Shown here: positions 33,946 through 43,938 of the stretch, in pieces
Numbering within the stretch: the stretch's first letter is position 1
Layout: the number at the start of each line of letters is the position of its first letter
Assembly: GCA_900110395.1 (NCBI GenBank)
Contig: FODP01000006.1
Coordinates: forward strand, 168,821-232,820
DNA from: Rhodospirillales bacterium URHD0017
Lineage (GTDB): Bacteria > Pseudomonadota > Alphaproteobacteria > Reyranellales > Reyranellaceae
Direction: 5' to 3'
Length of the DNA: 64,000 nt
Position numbers and translations under genes: made by a program
Notes under the pieces: model-generated
What the model saw: only the letters and a program-made list of their open reading frames with translations
Database searches by the model: none
What the model was told of the DNA's origin: nothing

Positions 33946-34602
33946 ATGTCGGCAGATGCCTCCTCCTCTTTCGTCTCCTTGCGCCGTCGCAGCCTGTTCG
34001 TTGCGATGTTCGCCCTCGCGGCCTGCGAGAGCGATCCCACCCCGATCGTCCATGAGAACACCAATGGCGACGGCGGCCTGAACCTCGCTCCCACCAACGC
34101 CTCCGGCGGCCGCGGCGGTCCGGGCATCGGCGGGAAAGATCCCGACTACCGCCTGGGCGCCAACGATCGCGTCAGGATCATCGTGTTCGGCCAGCCGACG
34201 CTGACCGGCGAATACACGCTCGACGGCAACGGCGTGCTGGCCTTCCCGCTGATCGGCAACGTCAATGCCCAGGGCCAGACGACCAGCCAGGTCCAGCAGG
34301 CGATCGCCGCGCGACTCGACCCCGACTTCCTGCGCAACCCAAGCGTCAGCGCCGAGGTCATCACCCGCCGTCCGTTCTATGTCATCGGCGAGGTCCAGAA
34401 GCCCGGCAACTATCCCTACGTGACCGACATGACGGCGCTGCAGGCGATCGCCATGGCCGGCGGCTACACCTACCGGGCGCGCCAGAACAACCTCTACCTC
34501 AAGCGCCTCGACGCCAACGGCCGCATGGTCCGCGTCGCCGCCACGCCCGAGACCAGGGTCAAGCCGGGCGACACGGTCGAAGTCAAGGAACGGTACTTCT
34601 AA
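33946..34602 (+). CDS. polysaccharide export lipoprotein (Wza/ExoF/GumB type)
   Basis: The 218-residue protein has a lipoprotein signal ending LAACES, a Gly/Asn-rich linker, then a polysaccharide-export domain (YRLGANDRVRIIVFGQPTL, GVLAFPLIGNV) and a SLBB domain (FYVIGEVQKPGNYPY, MTALQAIAMAGGYTYRA). It would form the outer-membrane export channel for the polymer. It overlaps the autokinase gene by one base (TAATG), so the two are translationally coupled, matching their joint action in export. Confidence 0.92.
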   Translation: MSADASSSFVSLRRRSLFVAMFALAACESDPTPIVHENTNGDGGLNLAPTNASGGRGGPGIGGKDPDYRLGANDRVRIIVFGQPTLTGEYTLDGNGVLAFPLIGNVNAQGQTTSQVQQAIAARLDPDFLRNPSVSAEVITRRPFYVIGEVQKPGNYPYVTDMTALQAIAMAGGYTYRARQNNLYLKRLDANGRMVRVAATPETRVKPGDTVEVKERYF

Positions 34603-36902
34603 TGGCCTACGCCCAAGACGCCACCCCGCCCGCCCGCCGACGCGTGGCGTTGCGGACCGTACCGCCGACGCCGCACTACCTGGCGGCGGAGCCGGTCGCG
34701 CGTCTTGCGGCGCCCACCGAGGAGCAGAGCTTCCTCGAGACCCTGCGCAAGCTCTGGCGTCATCGCCTGCTGATCGCCGCCTGCACGCTCGTGCTGGGCG
34801 GGGCGGCGATCCTGGCCGCCTGGCTGATGCCCTCCTACTACGTCTCGGAGGCGCGCGTATTGGTCGGCGTGCAGAGCCCGCGCCTGCCCAACGTCGAATC
34901 GATCGTCGCCGACGTCAGTCCCGACGCCGAGCGCGTCCAGAACGAGGGCTTCATCCTGCAGTCGCGCAACATCGCCAAGCAGGTGATCGACCAGCTGAAG
35001 CTGCGCCAGGATCCCGAGTTCAATCCCGAGCTCGCCCCGCCCTCCCTGTGGGCGCGCCTCAATCCAATGCAATACGTGCCGCCGCAGCTCACGGCCTGGC
35101 TCGACCGTCAGACGTCGTCGGCCAAGAAGGTCGAGCCGATCAAGGATCCGTCCAATGCCGACGATCGCACCATCGATGCGGTCCTGTCGCACATCGACGT
35201 TTCCACGCTCGGCCGATCGCACGTGCTGAGCGTCAAGGCCGAATCGCGCAACCCGCAGACCGCCTCGGCCATCGCCAATACGCTCGCCGAGCGCTATCTC
35301 GACTACCAGCGCCGCGACAAGATCGACGCGATGGACCGCGTCGACAAGTTCCTGATGGGCCGTGTCACCGAGCTGCGCGAGGCGGTACGCAAGTCCGACC
35401 AGGCCGTCGAGGACTATCGGCGCCAGCACGACCTTTACAAGAGCGCCGGCTCGGGCGGCGGCGTCACCAGCCAGCAGCTCACCGAGCTCAACACCCAGCT
35501 TCTCGCCGCCCAGACCGCCAAGGCGGAGGCCGATTCGCGCCTCAAGGAAGCCCAGGAGATGCGCAAGGGTGGCCTCAACAGCGAGAGCGTGCCTGAAGTG
35601 CTGCGCTCGCCCCTGATATCTGCGTTGAGGTCGCAGCAGGCCGATGCCGACCGCAAGGCCGCCGAGCTGCAGGCGACCTACGGGCCGCGCCATCCCTCGA
35701 TGCTCAACGCCCGTTCCGAGGCCGGCAACATCCAGGCCCGCATCGGCACCGAGGTCGCCAAGATCATCGACGGCCTCGGCCGCGAGGCGCGCACCGCCGA
35801 CGCCCGTTACCAGGCCTTGGCGCAGAACTTCGAGACGCTGAAAAAGCAGATGGGCTCGGTCAACGACAAGGCCATCGGTCTCGAGGCGCTGGAGCGCGAT
35901 GCCGTCGTCAACCGCAACCTGCTCGAGGCGATGCTGCTGCGCGCCAAGCAGAGCACCGGCGCCGAGGACATTCTCACGGCCAACGCCAAGCTGGTCTCGC
36001 CAGCCTCGCCGCCGCAGGCGCCGAGCTATCCGCCGAAGGCGCTGCTTGCCCTGCTCGGCGTCGCCGGCGGCATGATGGTCGGCGTCACGATCGCGCTCCT
36101 GCGTGAGGGCGGCGACCACACCTTCCGCCGCGCCGACCAGATCGAGGCCCTCACCGGCCTGCCGGTCATGGCGATGGTGCCGCAGGTCGCCGGCCGCAAT
36201 CAGCCCGCCATGCAGGTGTTGCGCCAGCCGACCTCGGCCTACAGCGAGGCCCTGCGCCGCCTGCATATCGGCGTAGAACTGTCCGAGACGGCCAATTCGC
36301 CCAAGACCATCCTGATCAGCTCGGCCACGCCGGCGGAAGGCAAGTCGGTGATGGTGGCCTCGCTCGGGCGCCTGCTGGCCAGCAACGGCAAGCGCGTGCT
36401 GCTGATCGATTGCGACTGGCGCAGCCCGCGCCTGCACCAGATCTTCCGCTGCAGCAATCGCGACGGCCTCGCCAGCCTGCTGGTCGACAAGGCATCGGAT
36501 CTCGAGAACACCATCCATCACGACGCCCTGTCGGGTGTCGACGTGATGCCGTCGGGCCCGTGGAGCCCGCGGTCGGCCCATCTGCTGAGCTCCGACCGCA
36601 TGCGCCATCTGCTGGAGGCGTTGGAGCAGCATTACGAATTCATCATCCTCGACACGCCGCCCGCCCTGGTGACGGCCGACGTGCTGTCGCTGAGCCGCCT
36701 CGTCGAGAAGGTCGTGTTCGTCGTGCGCTGGGGCCACACGCGGCAGGAAGCCGTGATCGAAGCGCTGAAGCAGATCATCGATGCCCAGGGCGACATCGCC
36801 GGCGTGGTGATGTCGCGCGTTGTCTCCAAGCAATACCGCCAGTACACCTATGGCGATCCGTTCTTCGACGCCAAGCGCAGCGGTGCGGGCGCCCGCACCT
36901 GA
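34602..36902 (+). CDS. polysaccharide co-polymerase / BY-kinase (Wzc/ExoP type)
   Basis: The 766-residue inner-membrane protein has a Wzz domain (TM ~LLIAACTLVLGGAAILAAWL), long periplasmic coiled coils (residues ~200-430), a second TM (LLALLGVAGGMMVGVTIAL) and a cytoplasmic tyrosine autokinase. The kinase has Walker A SSATPAEGKSV, A' RVLLIDCDWRSPR and Walker B FIILDTPP. The C-terminus has a short Tyr cluster (QYRQYTYG) for autophosphorylation. It sets chain length and couples polymerisation to the export lipoprotein encoded just upstream. Confidence 0.94.
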   Translation: MAYAQDATPPARRRVALRTVPPTPHYLAAEPVARLAAPTEEQSFLETLRKLWRHRLLIAACTLVLGGAAILAAWLMPSYYVSEARVLVGVQSPRLPNVESIVADVSPDAERVQNEGFILQSRNIAKQVIDQLKLRQDPEFNPELAPPSLWARLNPMQYVPPQLTAWLDRQTSSAKKVEPIKDPSNADDRTIDAVLSHIDVSTLGRSHVLSVKAESRNPQTASAIANTLAERYLDYQRRDKIDAMDRVDKFLMGRVTELREAVRKSDQAVEDYRRQHDLYKSAGSGGGVTSQQLTELNTQLLAAQTAKAEADSRLKEAQEMRKGGLNSESVPEVLRSPLISALRSQQADADRKAAELQATYGPRHPSMLNARSEAGNIQARIGTEVAKIIDGLGREARTADARYQALAQNFETLKKQMGSVNDKAIGLEALERDAVVNRNLLEAMLLRAKQSTGAEDILTANAKLVSPASPPQAPSYPPKALLALLGVAGGMMVGVTIALLREGGDHTFRRADQIEALTGLPVMAMVPQVAGRNQPAMQVLRQPTSAYSEALRRLHIGVELSETANSPKTILISSATPAEGKSVMVASLGRLLASNGKRVLLIDCDWRSPRLHQIFRCSNRDGLASLLVDKASDLENTIHHDALSGVDVMPSGPWSPRSAHLLSSDRMRHLLEALEQHYEFIILDTPPALVTADVLSLSRLVEKVVFVVRWGHTRQEAVIEALKQIIDAQGDIAGVVMSRVVSKQYRQYTYGDPFFDAKRSGAGART

Positions 36903-36905
36903 ACC

Positions 36906-38126
36906 ATGAGTGATCCGTCCAGCGTTCTGTTCGTCTCCCGCTACTACTGGCCGGAGCTGATCGGCTCGGCGCCCTTCAGCACCGACATCGCCGAATGGCT
37001 GGCCGCGCACGGCCGGCCGACCACGGTGCTGAGCGGCCTGCCCCACTACCCGCATGACGACGTCTTTCCCGCCTATCGTGACGGGCGCGGCGTCCGCGAG
37101 ACGGTCTGCGGCGTCGCGGTCGAGCGCCTCAGCGCCGGCCCGCCACGCGGCGGATCGGCGATCGCGCGCATGGCCAACGAGGCCGAGTTCCTGCTGCGTG
37201 GCCTGGCCGGGCTGTTGAGCGGCCGTGTGAAGCGTCATTCCGTCGTCCTCGCCCTCTGCCCGTCGATCCTGTGCGTGGCACTGGGCGTGGCGTCGCGGCG
37301 ACGGGGCGGCGTCTGCGTCGCCGTCGTGCACGACATCCAGTCGGGGCTGGCCGAGAAGCTCGGCATGGTGGGCGGCGGCCACATGGGCAGGCTGATGCGC
37401 GCAGCCGAACGCACGATCCTCAATCGCACCGACCTGGTCGCCGTGCTGTCGTCCGAGATGAAGGACCAGCTGCGCCGCATCGGCATCACCGTGCCGATCG
37501 AAGTCATCCCGCTGTGGGTCGACACCGACCATATCCAGGCCGCCCCGGCCGTTGCCCGGCCGGGCGTGAAGGTGCTGTACAGTGGCAATCTCGGCCGCAA
37601 GCAGGGCCTTGGCCAGGTGGTGGCGCTGGCCCGCGAGCTGGCCGACCGGCGCCTTGACATCGAGATCGTGCTGCGCGGCAATGGCAACCAGGCGGGCGAG
37701 CTCGTCACCGAGATCAAGCGTCTCGGCCTCACCAACATCCAGCTCGCCGAGCTGCAGCCCAACGAGGCCCTGGGCACCGCCCTCGCTGCCGGCGACATCC
37801 ATCTGGTGCCGCAGCGGCCCGACGCGGCGGCCTTCGCCGTTCCCTCCAAGGTCTTCAACATCATGGCGGTCGGCCGCCCCTTCGTGGCGACGGCGCTGCC
37901 CGACAGCGTGCTGTGGAACCTGCAGCGCCAGAGCGGCGCCTTCCTGTGCGTGCCGCCCGATGACGCGCCGAGCTTCGCCGAAGCCGTGATCCGGCTCGCC
38001 GACGACAGCCGCCTGCGCCATGAGCTGGGCAAGCGCGGGCGTGAGTTCGTCGAAGAGCACTATGCCAAGCCGCGTATCTTGGGCCATCTCGTGGACCGGC
38101 TCGATGCCATCGTTGCCGCCAAGTAA
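36906..38126 (+). CDS. glycosyltransferase, WcaI/GT4-like
   Basis: The 406-residue GT-B enzyme begins VLFVSRYYWPELIGSAPFSTDIAEWL, the typical WcaI opening. It has VLYSGNLGRKQGLGQVVALA in the donor domain and a late PSKVFNIMAVGRPFVATALP segment where GT4 enzymes bind the nucleotide sugar. It starts 3 bases after the autokinase and overlaps the next gene by 23 bases. In colanic acid, WcaI adds fucose, consistent with GDP-fucose synthesis here; this assignment is inferred. Confidence 0.88.
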   Translation: MSDPSSVLFVSRYYWPELIGSAPFSTDIAEWLAAHGRPTTVLSGLPHYPHDDVFPAYRDGRGVRETVCGVAVERLSAGPPRGGSAIARMANEAEFLLRGLAGLLSGRVKRHSVVLALCPSILCVALGVASRRRGGVCVAVVHDIQSGLAEKLGMVGGGHMGRLMRAAERTILNRTDLVAVLSSEMKDQLRRIGITVPIEVIPLWVDTDHIQAAPAVARPGVKVLYSGNLGRKQGLGQVVALARELADRRLDIEIVLRGNGNQAGELVTEIKRLGLTNIQLAELQPNEALGTALAAGDIHLVPQRPDAAAFAVPSKVFNIMAVGRPFVATALPDSVLWNLQRQSGAFLCVPPDDAPSFAEAVIRLADDSRLRHELGKRGREFVEEHYAKPRILGHLVDRLDAIVAAK

Positions 38127-39339
38127 GCGCGAGATCCTGGTCTTCGAGCCCGATGTCGAAGGCCATTCGCAGGAATGGCTGCAGCATCTGGTCGATTTCG
38201 TCGCGGCCAACGGACAGACGGCGGGGATCGCGGTGCTGGCGCCGCCGGCCCTGTGCGCGACACTGTCGCGGTCGATACCGGTCGTCGCCGACGGCCGCAT
38301 CCGCTTCATCGCCATGACGCCGGGCGAGGTGAAGCTGTGCAGCCATCGCTCGCTGTCGCTGGCAGCCTTTGCCCGCTGGTGGGTCATGCGCCGCTACCTG
38401 CAGCGCAGCGGCGCCGACCTGGGCTTCTTCCTGTGCCTCGACCTGCTCAGCCTGCCGCTCGCCTTCGGGCTCGGCACGCACGGCAAGCCGGTGGCCGGCA
38501 TCCTGTTCCGCCCTTCCGTGCACTACGCGGCCTTCGGCAACTACCGGCCCGGCCTCGGCGAATGGCTGCGCGACGTGCGCAAGGACCTGCTCTACCGCAT
38601 GATGCTGCGCAACCCGGCGGTGGCGACGATCCTGTCGCTCGATCCGTTCTTTCCGGCCCACGCCGCCGACCACTATCGCCACGGCGGCAAGGTGCAGGCG
38701 CTTCCCGATCCGGCGCATCCGGCGAACGATTCGCCCGACACCGTGATGGCCGCTGACGCCGTGCCGCCCGGCCGCATCGCCTTCCTGCTGTTCGGCTATC
38801 TGACGGAGCGCAAGGGCCCATTGATAGTGCTCGATGCGCTCCGGCTGCTGCCGCAACGGATCGCCAACCGCGTCGCCGTGCTGTTCGCCGGCCGCATCGA
38901 CCCTGCGATTCGCGGAGCAGTCGAGACCCGCTGCGAGGCTCTCGCCCACCAACAACCCGACCTGTGGCTGCGCATCGACGATCGGCGGCTCGATCGCGCC
39001 GAGCTCGACAGTCTCGTGACCCGGAGCGCGGTCATCCTGGCGCCCTATCAGCGCTTCGTTGGCTCGAGCGGCGTGCTGTTGTGGGCGGCGCGCGCCGGAC
39101 GGCCCGTGCTGGCCCAGGCGTACGGCCTGGTCGGCCGCCTGACGCGCGAGCATCGTCTCGGCCTGGTCGCCGATTCATCCGACCCCGCCAAGCTTGCCGC
39201 GGAAATCGAACGCATGGTCGACGGCGGGCCGCAGACCTTCATCGATCTGTCTTCTGCCGCCGACTTCGCTTCGTCACGCACGCCTGATCGCTTCGCATCG
39301 CAAGTGCTGGCTTGCGCTGACGAGAGTGTCGCGGCCTAG
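38104..39339 (+). CDS. glycosyltransferase, GT4-like
   Basis: The 411-residue protein starts MPSLPPSKREILVFEPDVEGHSQEWLQ. The C-terminal domain has IAFLLFGYLTERKGPLIVLDAL and ILAPYQRFVGSSGVLLWAARAGRPVLA, a GT-B donor-site pattern. The start at 38104 lies inside the preceding gene (23-base overlap), suggesting coupling. Longer in-frame readings overlap further and lack coding character. Donor and acceptor are unknown. It ends before REP copy 6. Confidence 0.85.
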   Translation: MPSLPPSKREILVFEPDVEGHSQEWLQHLVDFVAANGQTAGIAVLAPPALCATLSRSIPVVADGRIRFIAMTPGEVKLCSHRSLSLAAFARWWVMRRYLQRSGADLGFFLCLDLLSLPLAFGLGTHGKPVAGILFRPSVHYAAFGNYRPGLGEWLRDVRKDLLYRMMLRNPAVATILSLDPFFPAHAADHYRHGGKVQALPDPAHPANDSPDTVMAADAVPPGRIAFLLFGYLTERKGPLIVLDALRLLPQRIANRVAVLFAGRIDPAIRGAVETRCEALAHQQPDLWLRIDDRRLDRAELDSLVTRSAVILAPYQRFVGSSGVLLWAARAGRPVLAQAYGLVGRLTREHRLGLVADSSDPAKLAAEIERMVDGGPQTFIDLSSAADFASSRTPDRFASQVLACADESVAA

Positions 39340-39380
39340 AGCACTGCCCACGACGACTGCCAGAGAGTGGACACATCTTT

Positions 39381-39490
39381 CATGCTCCTCTCCCCCGCTC
39401 GGGGGAGAGGTTGGGTGAGGGGGTTGCAGACGGTCTTCGAAGCCCCCTCACCTAACCTCTCCCCCGAGCGGGGGAGAGGAACATGAGGGG
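39381..39490. repeat. REP-like palindromic element, copy 6
   Basis: catgctcctctcccccgctcg, gggagaggttgggtgaggggg, a spacer, ccccctcacctaacctctcc, and cgagcgggggagaggaacatgagggg: the most symmetrical copy in the window. It divides two groups of glycan genes. Confidence 0.92.
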
Positions 39491-39529
39491 CGTGGGGAAG
39501 AAATGATTCACTCTGACGAATCGAGCGGC

Positions 39530-39575
39530 CCCAGCATGATCACAGCGCGCCAATTGGCGTCCCAGCATGATCACA
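39530..39575. promoter_or_regulatory. 15-base direct repeat CCCAGCATGATCACA x2 upstream of the initiating transferase
   Basis: Two identical 15-base copies at 39530-39544 and 39561-39575 are spaced 31 bases start to start, about three helical turns, each with a TGATCA palindrome. They lie 86-131 bases before the ATG at 39661 and just after REP copy 6. This is a candidate tandem operator or activator site; the binding protein is unknown. Confidence 0.45.
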
Positions 39576-39660
39576 ACATCGTCCGCAGGTGCCGTGGAGA
39601 ATCACTCCTATCTCGATGGCACGGCCAATCAGTGGCTGCACAGTCCTGCGGAGAGTCTTC

Positions 39661-41196
39661 ATGAAGCGTGGCGTCCTGGCGAGAGCGAGAGCGGTCGATC
39701 TCGAACATCAAGCCGGCAGCGATCCCGATGTCGCGCCCGATATCGCGCCCACTGTCGCGGTTGCCGACTGGGATGCCGGTCCGCCGCGCCAAGGCCGGAC
39801 CGTTTCGGAATCAGTCGTCTGCCGCTTCGTCGCGGGTCTCGACGTCGCAGCCATCCTGGGCGCCGGCGCGGCCGCGATCCATCTCGACAGCTCGAGCTCG
39901 ACCATCGACTGGCGCCTCGAAGGCCTCATCGTCCTGCTGGGCGCGCTGCTCGCCGGCAACTACATGCGCCTCACCAGCGCGTATCGCTTCCGCCACTTCG
40001 GCGACCTCGGCGCCGCGATCGGCCGCGCGCTGCTCGCCTGGCTGCTGACACTGGGCACACTGTTCGTCGCCGCCTTCGTCTTCGATCCGATTGCCGCCAC
40101 CAACGGCCCGTGGACCGCCTTGTGGTTCTCCCTGGGGGCGGCATTGATCGTGGGGAGTCGTATCGCGCTCAATCACAAGGTCAGGAACTGGCAGCGGGCC
40201 GGCCGCCTCGGCGAGCTCGTCGCTGTCATCGGCTCCGGTCCCATGGCCCAGCGGCTGCTGCGCGGCCTGAATTCCGCTTCGGGCGGTCCGCGCATCCTGG
40301 GCGTCTACGACGACGACGCGGCCTCCCTGCCGCGGCGCTGCATGGGGCACGCCATCCTGGGGTCGATCGACGATCTGCTGCGCGACGTGCGCCTCTACGG
40401 CATCGACACCGTCATCGTGGCCCTGCCGCCCGCGGCCGAGCACCAGCTCGTCGAGACGCTGAACAAGCTGAACGTGGTGCCCGTCGACGTGCGGCTCTGC
40501 CCGAGCGAGTTCGCGCTCCGGCTCGGCGCCGTACAGGCGAGCCATATCGGCGGCCACACATTCTTCAATGTCATCGACCGGCCGCTGCGCGACTGGCGGT
40601 GGATCGCCAAGTCGATCGAGGACCGTATCCTGGGCGGCCTGATCCTGGCCATGATCTTGCCGATCATGCTCGCGATCGCGGCGCTCATCCGGCTCGACAG
40701 TCGGGGCCCGGTGCTGTTCCGCCAGAAGCGCTACGGCTTCAACAACGAGCTGATCGAGGTGCTGAAGTTCCGCACCATGTATCAGGAGCGGAGCGACGCC
40801 AACGGCGACCAGCTCACGCAACGCAACGATCCGCGCATCACCCGTGTCGGCGCCTTCCTGCGGCGTACCAGTCTCGACGAGTTGCCGCAGTTCCTGAACG
40901 TGCTGCGCGGAGAGATGTCGATCGTCGGCCCGCGGCCGCACGCGTTGGCGGCCAAGGCCGGTCCCCTTCTCTACCAGGAGGCCGTCAAGCACTACGATTC
41001 ACGCCACCGTGTGAAGCCGGGCATCACGGGCTGGGCGCAAGTCAACGGCTGGCGTGGCGAGACCAACACTCTCGAGCAAATACGGAAGCGTGTAGAGCAT
41101 GACCTTTACTACATCGAGCATTGGTCGATCGCCCTCGACCTCCGAATTATCGCCCGGACCGTCGTCGGCGGCTTCACCGGCCACAACGCGTTCTGA
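39661..41196 (+). CDS. wcaJ: undecaprenyl-phosphate sugar phosphotransferase (WcaJ-type)
   Basis: The ~511-residue polyisoprenyl-phosphate hexose-1-phosphate transferase has N-terminal membrane helices, a CoA-binding-like Rossmann domain ([17 protein letters not shown]) and the catalytic bacterial sugar transferase domain. That domain has [60 protein letters not shown] and GPRPHA. It starts the repeat unit on undecaprenyl phosphate, probably with glucose or galactose. The start at 39661 follows GGAGAG; earlier in-frame ATGs (39589, 39616) lack coding character. Confidence 0.93.
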   Translation: MKRGVLARARAVDLEHQAGSDPDVAPDIAPTVAVADWDAGPPRQGRTVSESVVCRFVAGLDVAAILGAGAAAIHLDSSSSTIDWRLEGLIVLLGALLAGNYMRLTSAYRFRHFGDLGAAIGRALLAWLLTLGTLFVAAFVFDPIAATNGPWTALWFSLGAALIVGSRIALNHKVRNWQRAGRLGELVAVIGSGPMAQRLLRGLNSASGGPRILGVYDDDAASLPRRCMGHAILGSIDDLLRDVRLYGIDTVIVALPPAAEHQLVETLNKLNVVPVDVRLCPSEFALRLGAVQASHIGGHTFFNVIDRPLRDWRWIAKSIEDRILGGLILAMILPIMLAIAALIRLDSRGPVLFRQKRYGFNNELIEVLKFRTMYQERSDANGDQLTQRNDPRITRVGAFLRRTSLDELPQFLNVLRGEMSIVGPRPHALAAKAGPLLYQEAVKHYDSRHRVKPGITGWAQVNGWRGETNTLEQIRKRVEHDLYYIEHWSIALDLRIIARTVVGGFTGHNAF

Positions 41197-42415
41197 GAGG
41201 GAGCGCGGCCAGCAACGCGGTTCTGGCGTCCGCTGCCTGTGGGTCACGATGGCCGACCCCGAGCCGCGCCATAACGGCCAGTACGTCTATTCCGGCGGGC
41301 TGATCGATTCGGTGGCCGCGGCCGGCGGCGACGTCGAGGTGCTGGGGCTCGGCCGGACCGATTCGCCACGCGCCAATGGCGAGCGCTCCAAGCATGTCGT
41401 GTGGTGGCTGCCGGCCGACAGCCCGCATTCGCGGTGGGGCAGCCTCGCCTCGACGCTGCCCAACATCGCCTATCGCTGCCGCACCGTCGGCATGCGTCGC
41501 ATGCTGCGCAAGCTGCTGCGGCGCGACGCCTGGGACGGCATCGTTTTCGACGGGATATCCGCCGGCTGGGCGTTGCCGGCCGTGCTCGAGCACTACGCCG
41601 GCCGCCGCGATCGCCCGCGCCTCATCTACGTGTCGCACAATCACGAAGGCAGTCTGCGCAGCCAGATCGCCGAGAGCCAGCCGTTGTTCCTGAAGCGCCA
41701 GGCGGTGCGGCTCGACGCGCTGAAGGTATCGCGCCTGGAGCGCGAGCTGATCGACGCCGTCGACTTCATCACCGCGATCACCCGCGAGGACATGGCGCTC
41801 TATCGCCAGGAGTGCGGCGACAAGCCGATGGACGTGCTGACGCCGGGCTATTGCGGCCGGCGCGTCGACGAGCGGCGGATATCGCCGGCGCTGCCGCGGC
41901 GCGCCGTCATCGTCGGCAGCTTCGACTGGATCGCCAAGCGCATGAACCTCGCCGAGTTCGTCGACGTCGCCGATCCGCTGTTCGCCGATGCCGGCGCCGA
42001 GCTGCAGGCCGTCGGGAGCGGCGACGAGGCCTTCCTGCAGCAGCTCCGCCAGCAGTACCTCGCCACCCACTTCACCGGGACGGTGCCCGACATCGCGCCC
42101 TACCTCGATCAGGCGCGGATCGCCATCGTGCCCGAGCGGTCCGGCGGCGGCTTCAAGCTCAAGGTGCTGGAGTATGTCTTCAACCGCGTGCCGGTGTTCG
42201 CGCTGGCGGGCTCCTTCGCCGGCGTGCCGTTGCGCCACAACGACAGCACCATGCTGTATAGCGATCACGCCGCACTGGCCCATGGCGTGCTCGAGGCGAT
42301 CGACGACGTCGAGCGGCTGAACCGCCTGCAGGAGCGGGCGTGGGCCGCCTGCGCCGGCAGCTTCGACTGGTCGAGCCGCGGCCGCCAGATCGTCTCGGCG
42401 ATCGCCCGGCCATGA
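41099..42415 (+). CDS. glycosyltransferase, GT4-like
   Basis: The GT-B protein has a first beta strand VRCLWVTMADPEP followed by GQYVYSGGLIDSVAAAGG, and a donor domain with AVIVGSFDWIAKRMNL and PYLDQARIAIVPERSGGGFKLKVLEYV. The start is difficult: the ATG at 41249 would cut the first strand in half, and no ATG, GTG or TTG lies between it and 41099, which overlaps the wcaJ-like gene by 98 bases. An unusual start codon just before CLWVT is possible. It overlaps the polymerase gene by 4 bases (ATGA). Confidence 0.82.
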   Translation: MTFTTSSIGRSPSTSELSPGPSSAASPATTRSERERGQQRGSGVRCLWVTMADPEPRHNGQYVYSGGLIDSVAAAGGDVEVLGLGRTDSPRANGERSKHVVWWLPADSPHSRWGSLASTLPNIAYRCRTVGMRRMLRKLLRRDAWDGIVFDGISAGWALPAVLEHYAGRRDRPRLIYVSHNHEGSLRSQIAESQPLFLKRQAVRLDALKVSRLERELIDAVDFITAITREDMALYRQECGDKPMDVLTPGYCGRRVDERRISPALPRRAVIVGSFDWIAKRMNLAEFVDVADPLFADAGAELQAVGSGDEAFLQQLRQQYLATHFTGTVPDIAPYLDQARIAIVPERSGGGFKLKVLEYVFNRVPVFALAGSFAGVPLRHNDSTMLYSDHAALAHGVLEAIDDVERLNRLQERAWAACAGSFDWSSRGRQIVSAIARP

Positions 42416-43803
42416 TTGCCGCCCCCATGCTCGCTACACGGGCCTCCCCGGTGGCCAACGCGGCACCGCGCCGGCTCGATTTCATCGACCAGGTGCTGGT
42501 GGTGATCTTTCTGCTTGGCCTCTATCTCGGCGTGTCGTTGGCGGTTTCGGCCAAGGTGCCGCTGACCTGTGCGCCATCGGGTTTTGCCGGCGTCATCATG
42601 CTATGGCGGCGGCGCGACCAGATCGTCCCAAAGCACTTCGCCGGGCTGCTGCTGGTGGTCACGGTCTATCTATGCTCGGTGCTGGCGGCCAGCGACTATT
42701 CCTTCCTCGGCAAGCGCTTCACCGGGCTGCTGCAGCTCACCTATTCGCTGGTCATCGCCTACGCCATGTTCCTGACGCTGCTGCAGGGCGACCGGCGGCA
42801 GATCTCCCGCATCCTGCTCATCTTCTGCCTCGCCATCATCGTTGGCTGCCTGCTCGAGCAACATGCCGGCCTGCGCCCCCTGAGCGACGCGGTGCGCGAA
42901 CGCCTCTATCAGATGGACCAGGTCTACGACGCCGACCTGCGCGACCAGGTTCTCTACGGTCGCGTCCGTCCCAAGCTCTTCACGTCGGAGCCGTCGGCGG
43001 TGACCTTCGCCTATACCCACTTCAGCTCGATCTGGCTGGTCATCAGTCCGTGGCGCTACAAGCTTCTGGCCTATTTCGGCCTGATCGCCCTGGCGCTGGT
43101 CGTGCTGCCGGGGCCCACCCTGATTCTGATGGTGTTCCTGAGTGTTCCCTACCTGGTCTTCCTGGCCGGTACGCGGCCGGGCGGCCGCACCTCGATATCG
43201 CGGACGGTCGGCATGCTGTCGCTCGCGGCGGTGCTCGTCGCCGCGGCCGTCGTGTTCGGCAGCATCTTCTTCGCCGAACGCCTGAACGAGCTGGCGACCG
43301 GCCGCGACGCCAGCTTCTTCTATCGCTTCACCGGCCCCATGCTGGTGGCGTTCGACATGTTCCGCAGCCACCCGTGGGCCGGCGCCGGCCTGACCGGCGA
43401 GCCGTTCATCACCAACAACGTGATGAACGTCTACATGAACTCGCCGTCGTTCCAGGCGGCTTGGCGCATCAGCCGCATCGCCGACGTGCTGACCAACTAC
43501 GTATGGCTGCACTGGATCTATCTCGGCCTGGTCTGGGGCGTGCTCACGATCGTGGCGGTGTCGGTCTGGCTGCGCCTGCTCGGCGTGCCCAGCGTGCTCT
43601 ATTGCTGGACGGTCTGGATCATCCTCGGCCAGGCCTCGGGCTCCTATGTCGGGCCGAAGACCTGGAGCGTGATGCTGATCGCGGCGGCCGCGTCGATCCT
43701 GGCGGTCAACGTGCCGGAGCAGCCACGGACGAGCCGGGCCGCGACGGTGTTCTATCCGAATCTGCGATACTTTAATTCCCGGTCGAAGGTCGCCACGTCG
43801 TAA
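42412..43803 (+). CDS. O-antigen/exopolysaccharide polymerase-like membrane protein (Wzy-like)
   Basis: The 463-residue protein has about ten to twelve hydrophobic helices (LVVIFLLGLYLGVSLAV, LLALVVLPGPTLILMVFLSVPY, VLVAAAVVFGSIF) with a large loop holding RSHPWAGAGLTGEPF, the H-x-x-G-x-G-type segment of Wzy/O-antigen ligase-like proteins. It would polymerise repeat units at the periplasmic face. It is translationally coupled to the glycosyltransferase upstream. Polymerase identity rests on topology and context, since Wzy sequences diverge strongly. Confidence 0.78.
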   Translation: MIAAPMLATRASPVANAAPRRLDFIDQVLVVIFLLGLYLGVSLAVSAKVPLTCAPSGFAGVIMLWRRRDQIVPKHFAGLLLVVTVYLCSVLAASDYSFLGKRFTGLLQLTYSLVIAYAMFLTLLQGDRRQISRILLIFCLAIIVGCLLEQHAGLRPLSDAVRERLYQMDQVYDADLRDQVLYGRVRPKLFTSEPSAVTFAYTHFSSIWLVISPWRYKLLAYFGLIALALVVLPGPTLILMVFLSVPYLVFLAGTRPGGRTSISRTVGMLSLAAVLVAAAVVFGSIFFAERLNELATGRDASFFYRFTGPMLVAFDMFRSHPWAGAGLTGEPFITNNVMNVYMNSPSFQAAWRISRIADVLTNYVWLHWIYLGLVWGVLTIVAVSVWLRLLGVPSVLYCWTVWIILGQASGSYVGPKTWSVMLIAAAASILAVNVPEQPRTSRAATVFYPNLRYFNSRSKVATS

Positions 43804-43813
43804 CGACGCCGAC

Positions 43814-43920
43814 TCATGGTCCTCTCCCCCACTAGGGGGAGAGGTTGGGTGAGGTTACAGATTGTCTTCGAAGCCCCCTCACCTAGCCTCTCCCCCTAGC
43901 GGGGGAGAGGAACATGAGGG
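43814..43920. repeat. REP-like palindromic element, copy 7
   Basis: catggtcctctcccccactagg, gggagaggttgggtgagg, a spacer, ccccctcacctagcctctcc, and gcgggggagaggaacatgaggg. It sits between the convergent polymerase and fcl genes. No eighth copy is seen downstream. Confidence 0.9.
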
Positions 43921-43938
43921 AAGCGAGTCGTCTGTCTC

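Noticed and set aside
34599..38387. 1262-codon frame antisense to the export and glycosyltransferase genes
   Set aside because: Composition is Arg/His/Gln-rich with no known domain. It mirrors well-supported plus-strand genes; the lack of stops is due to GC bias.
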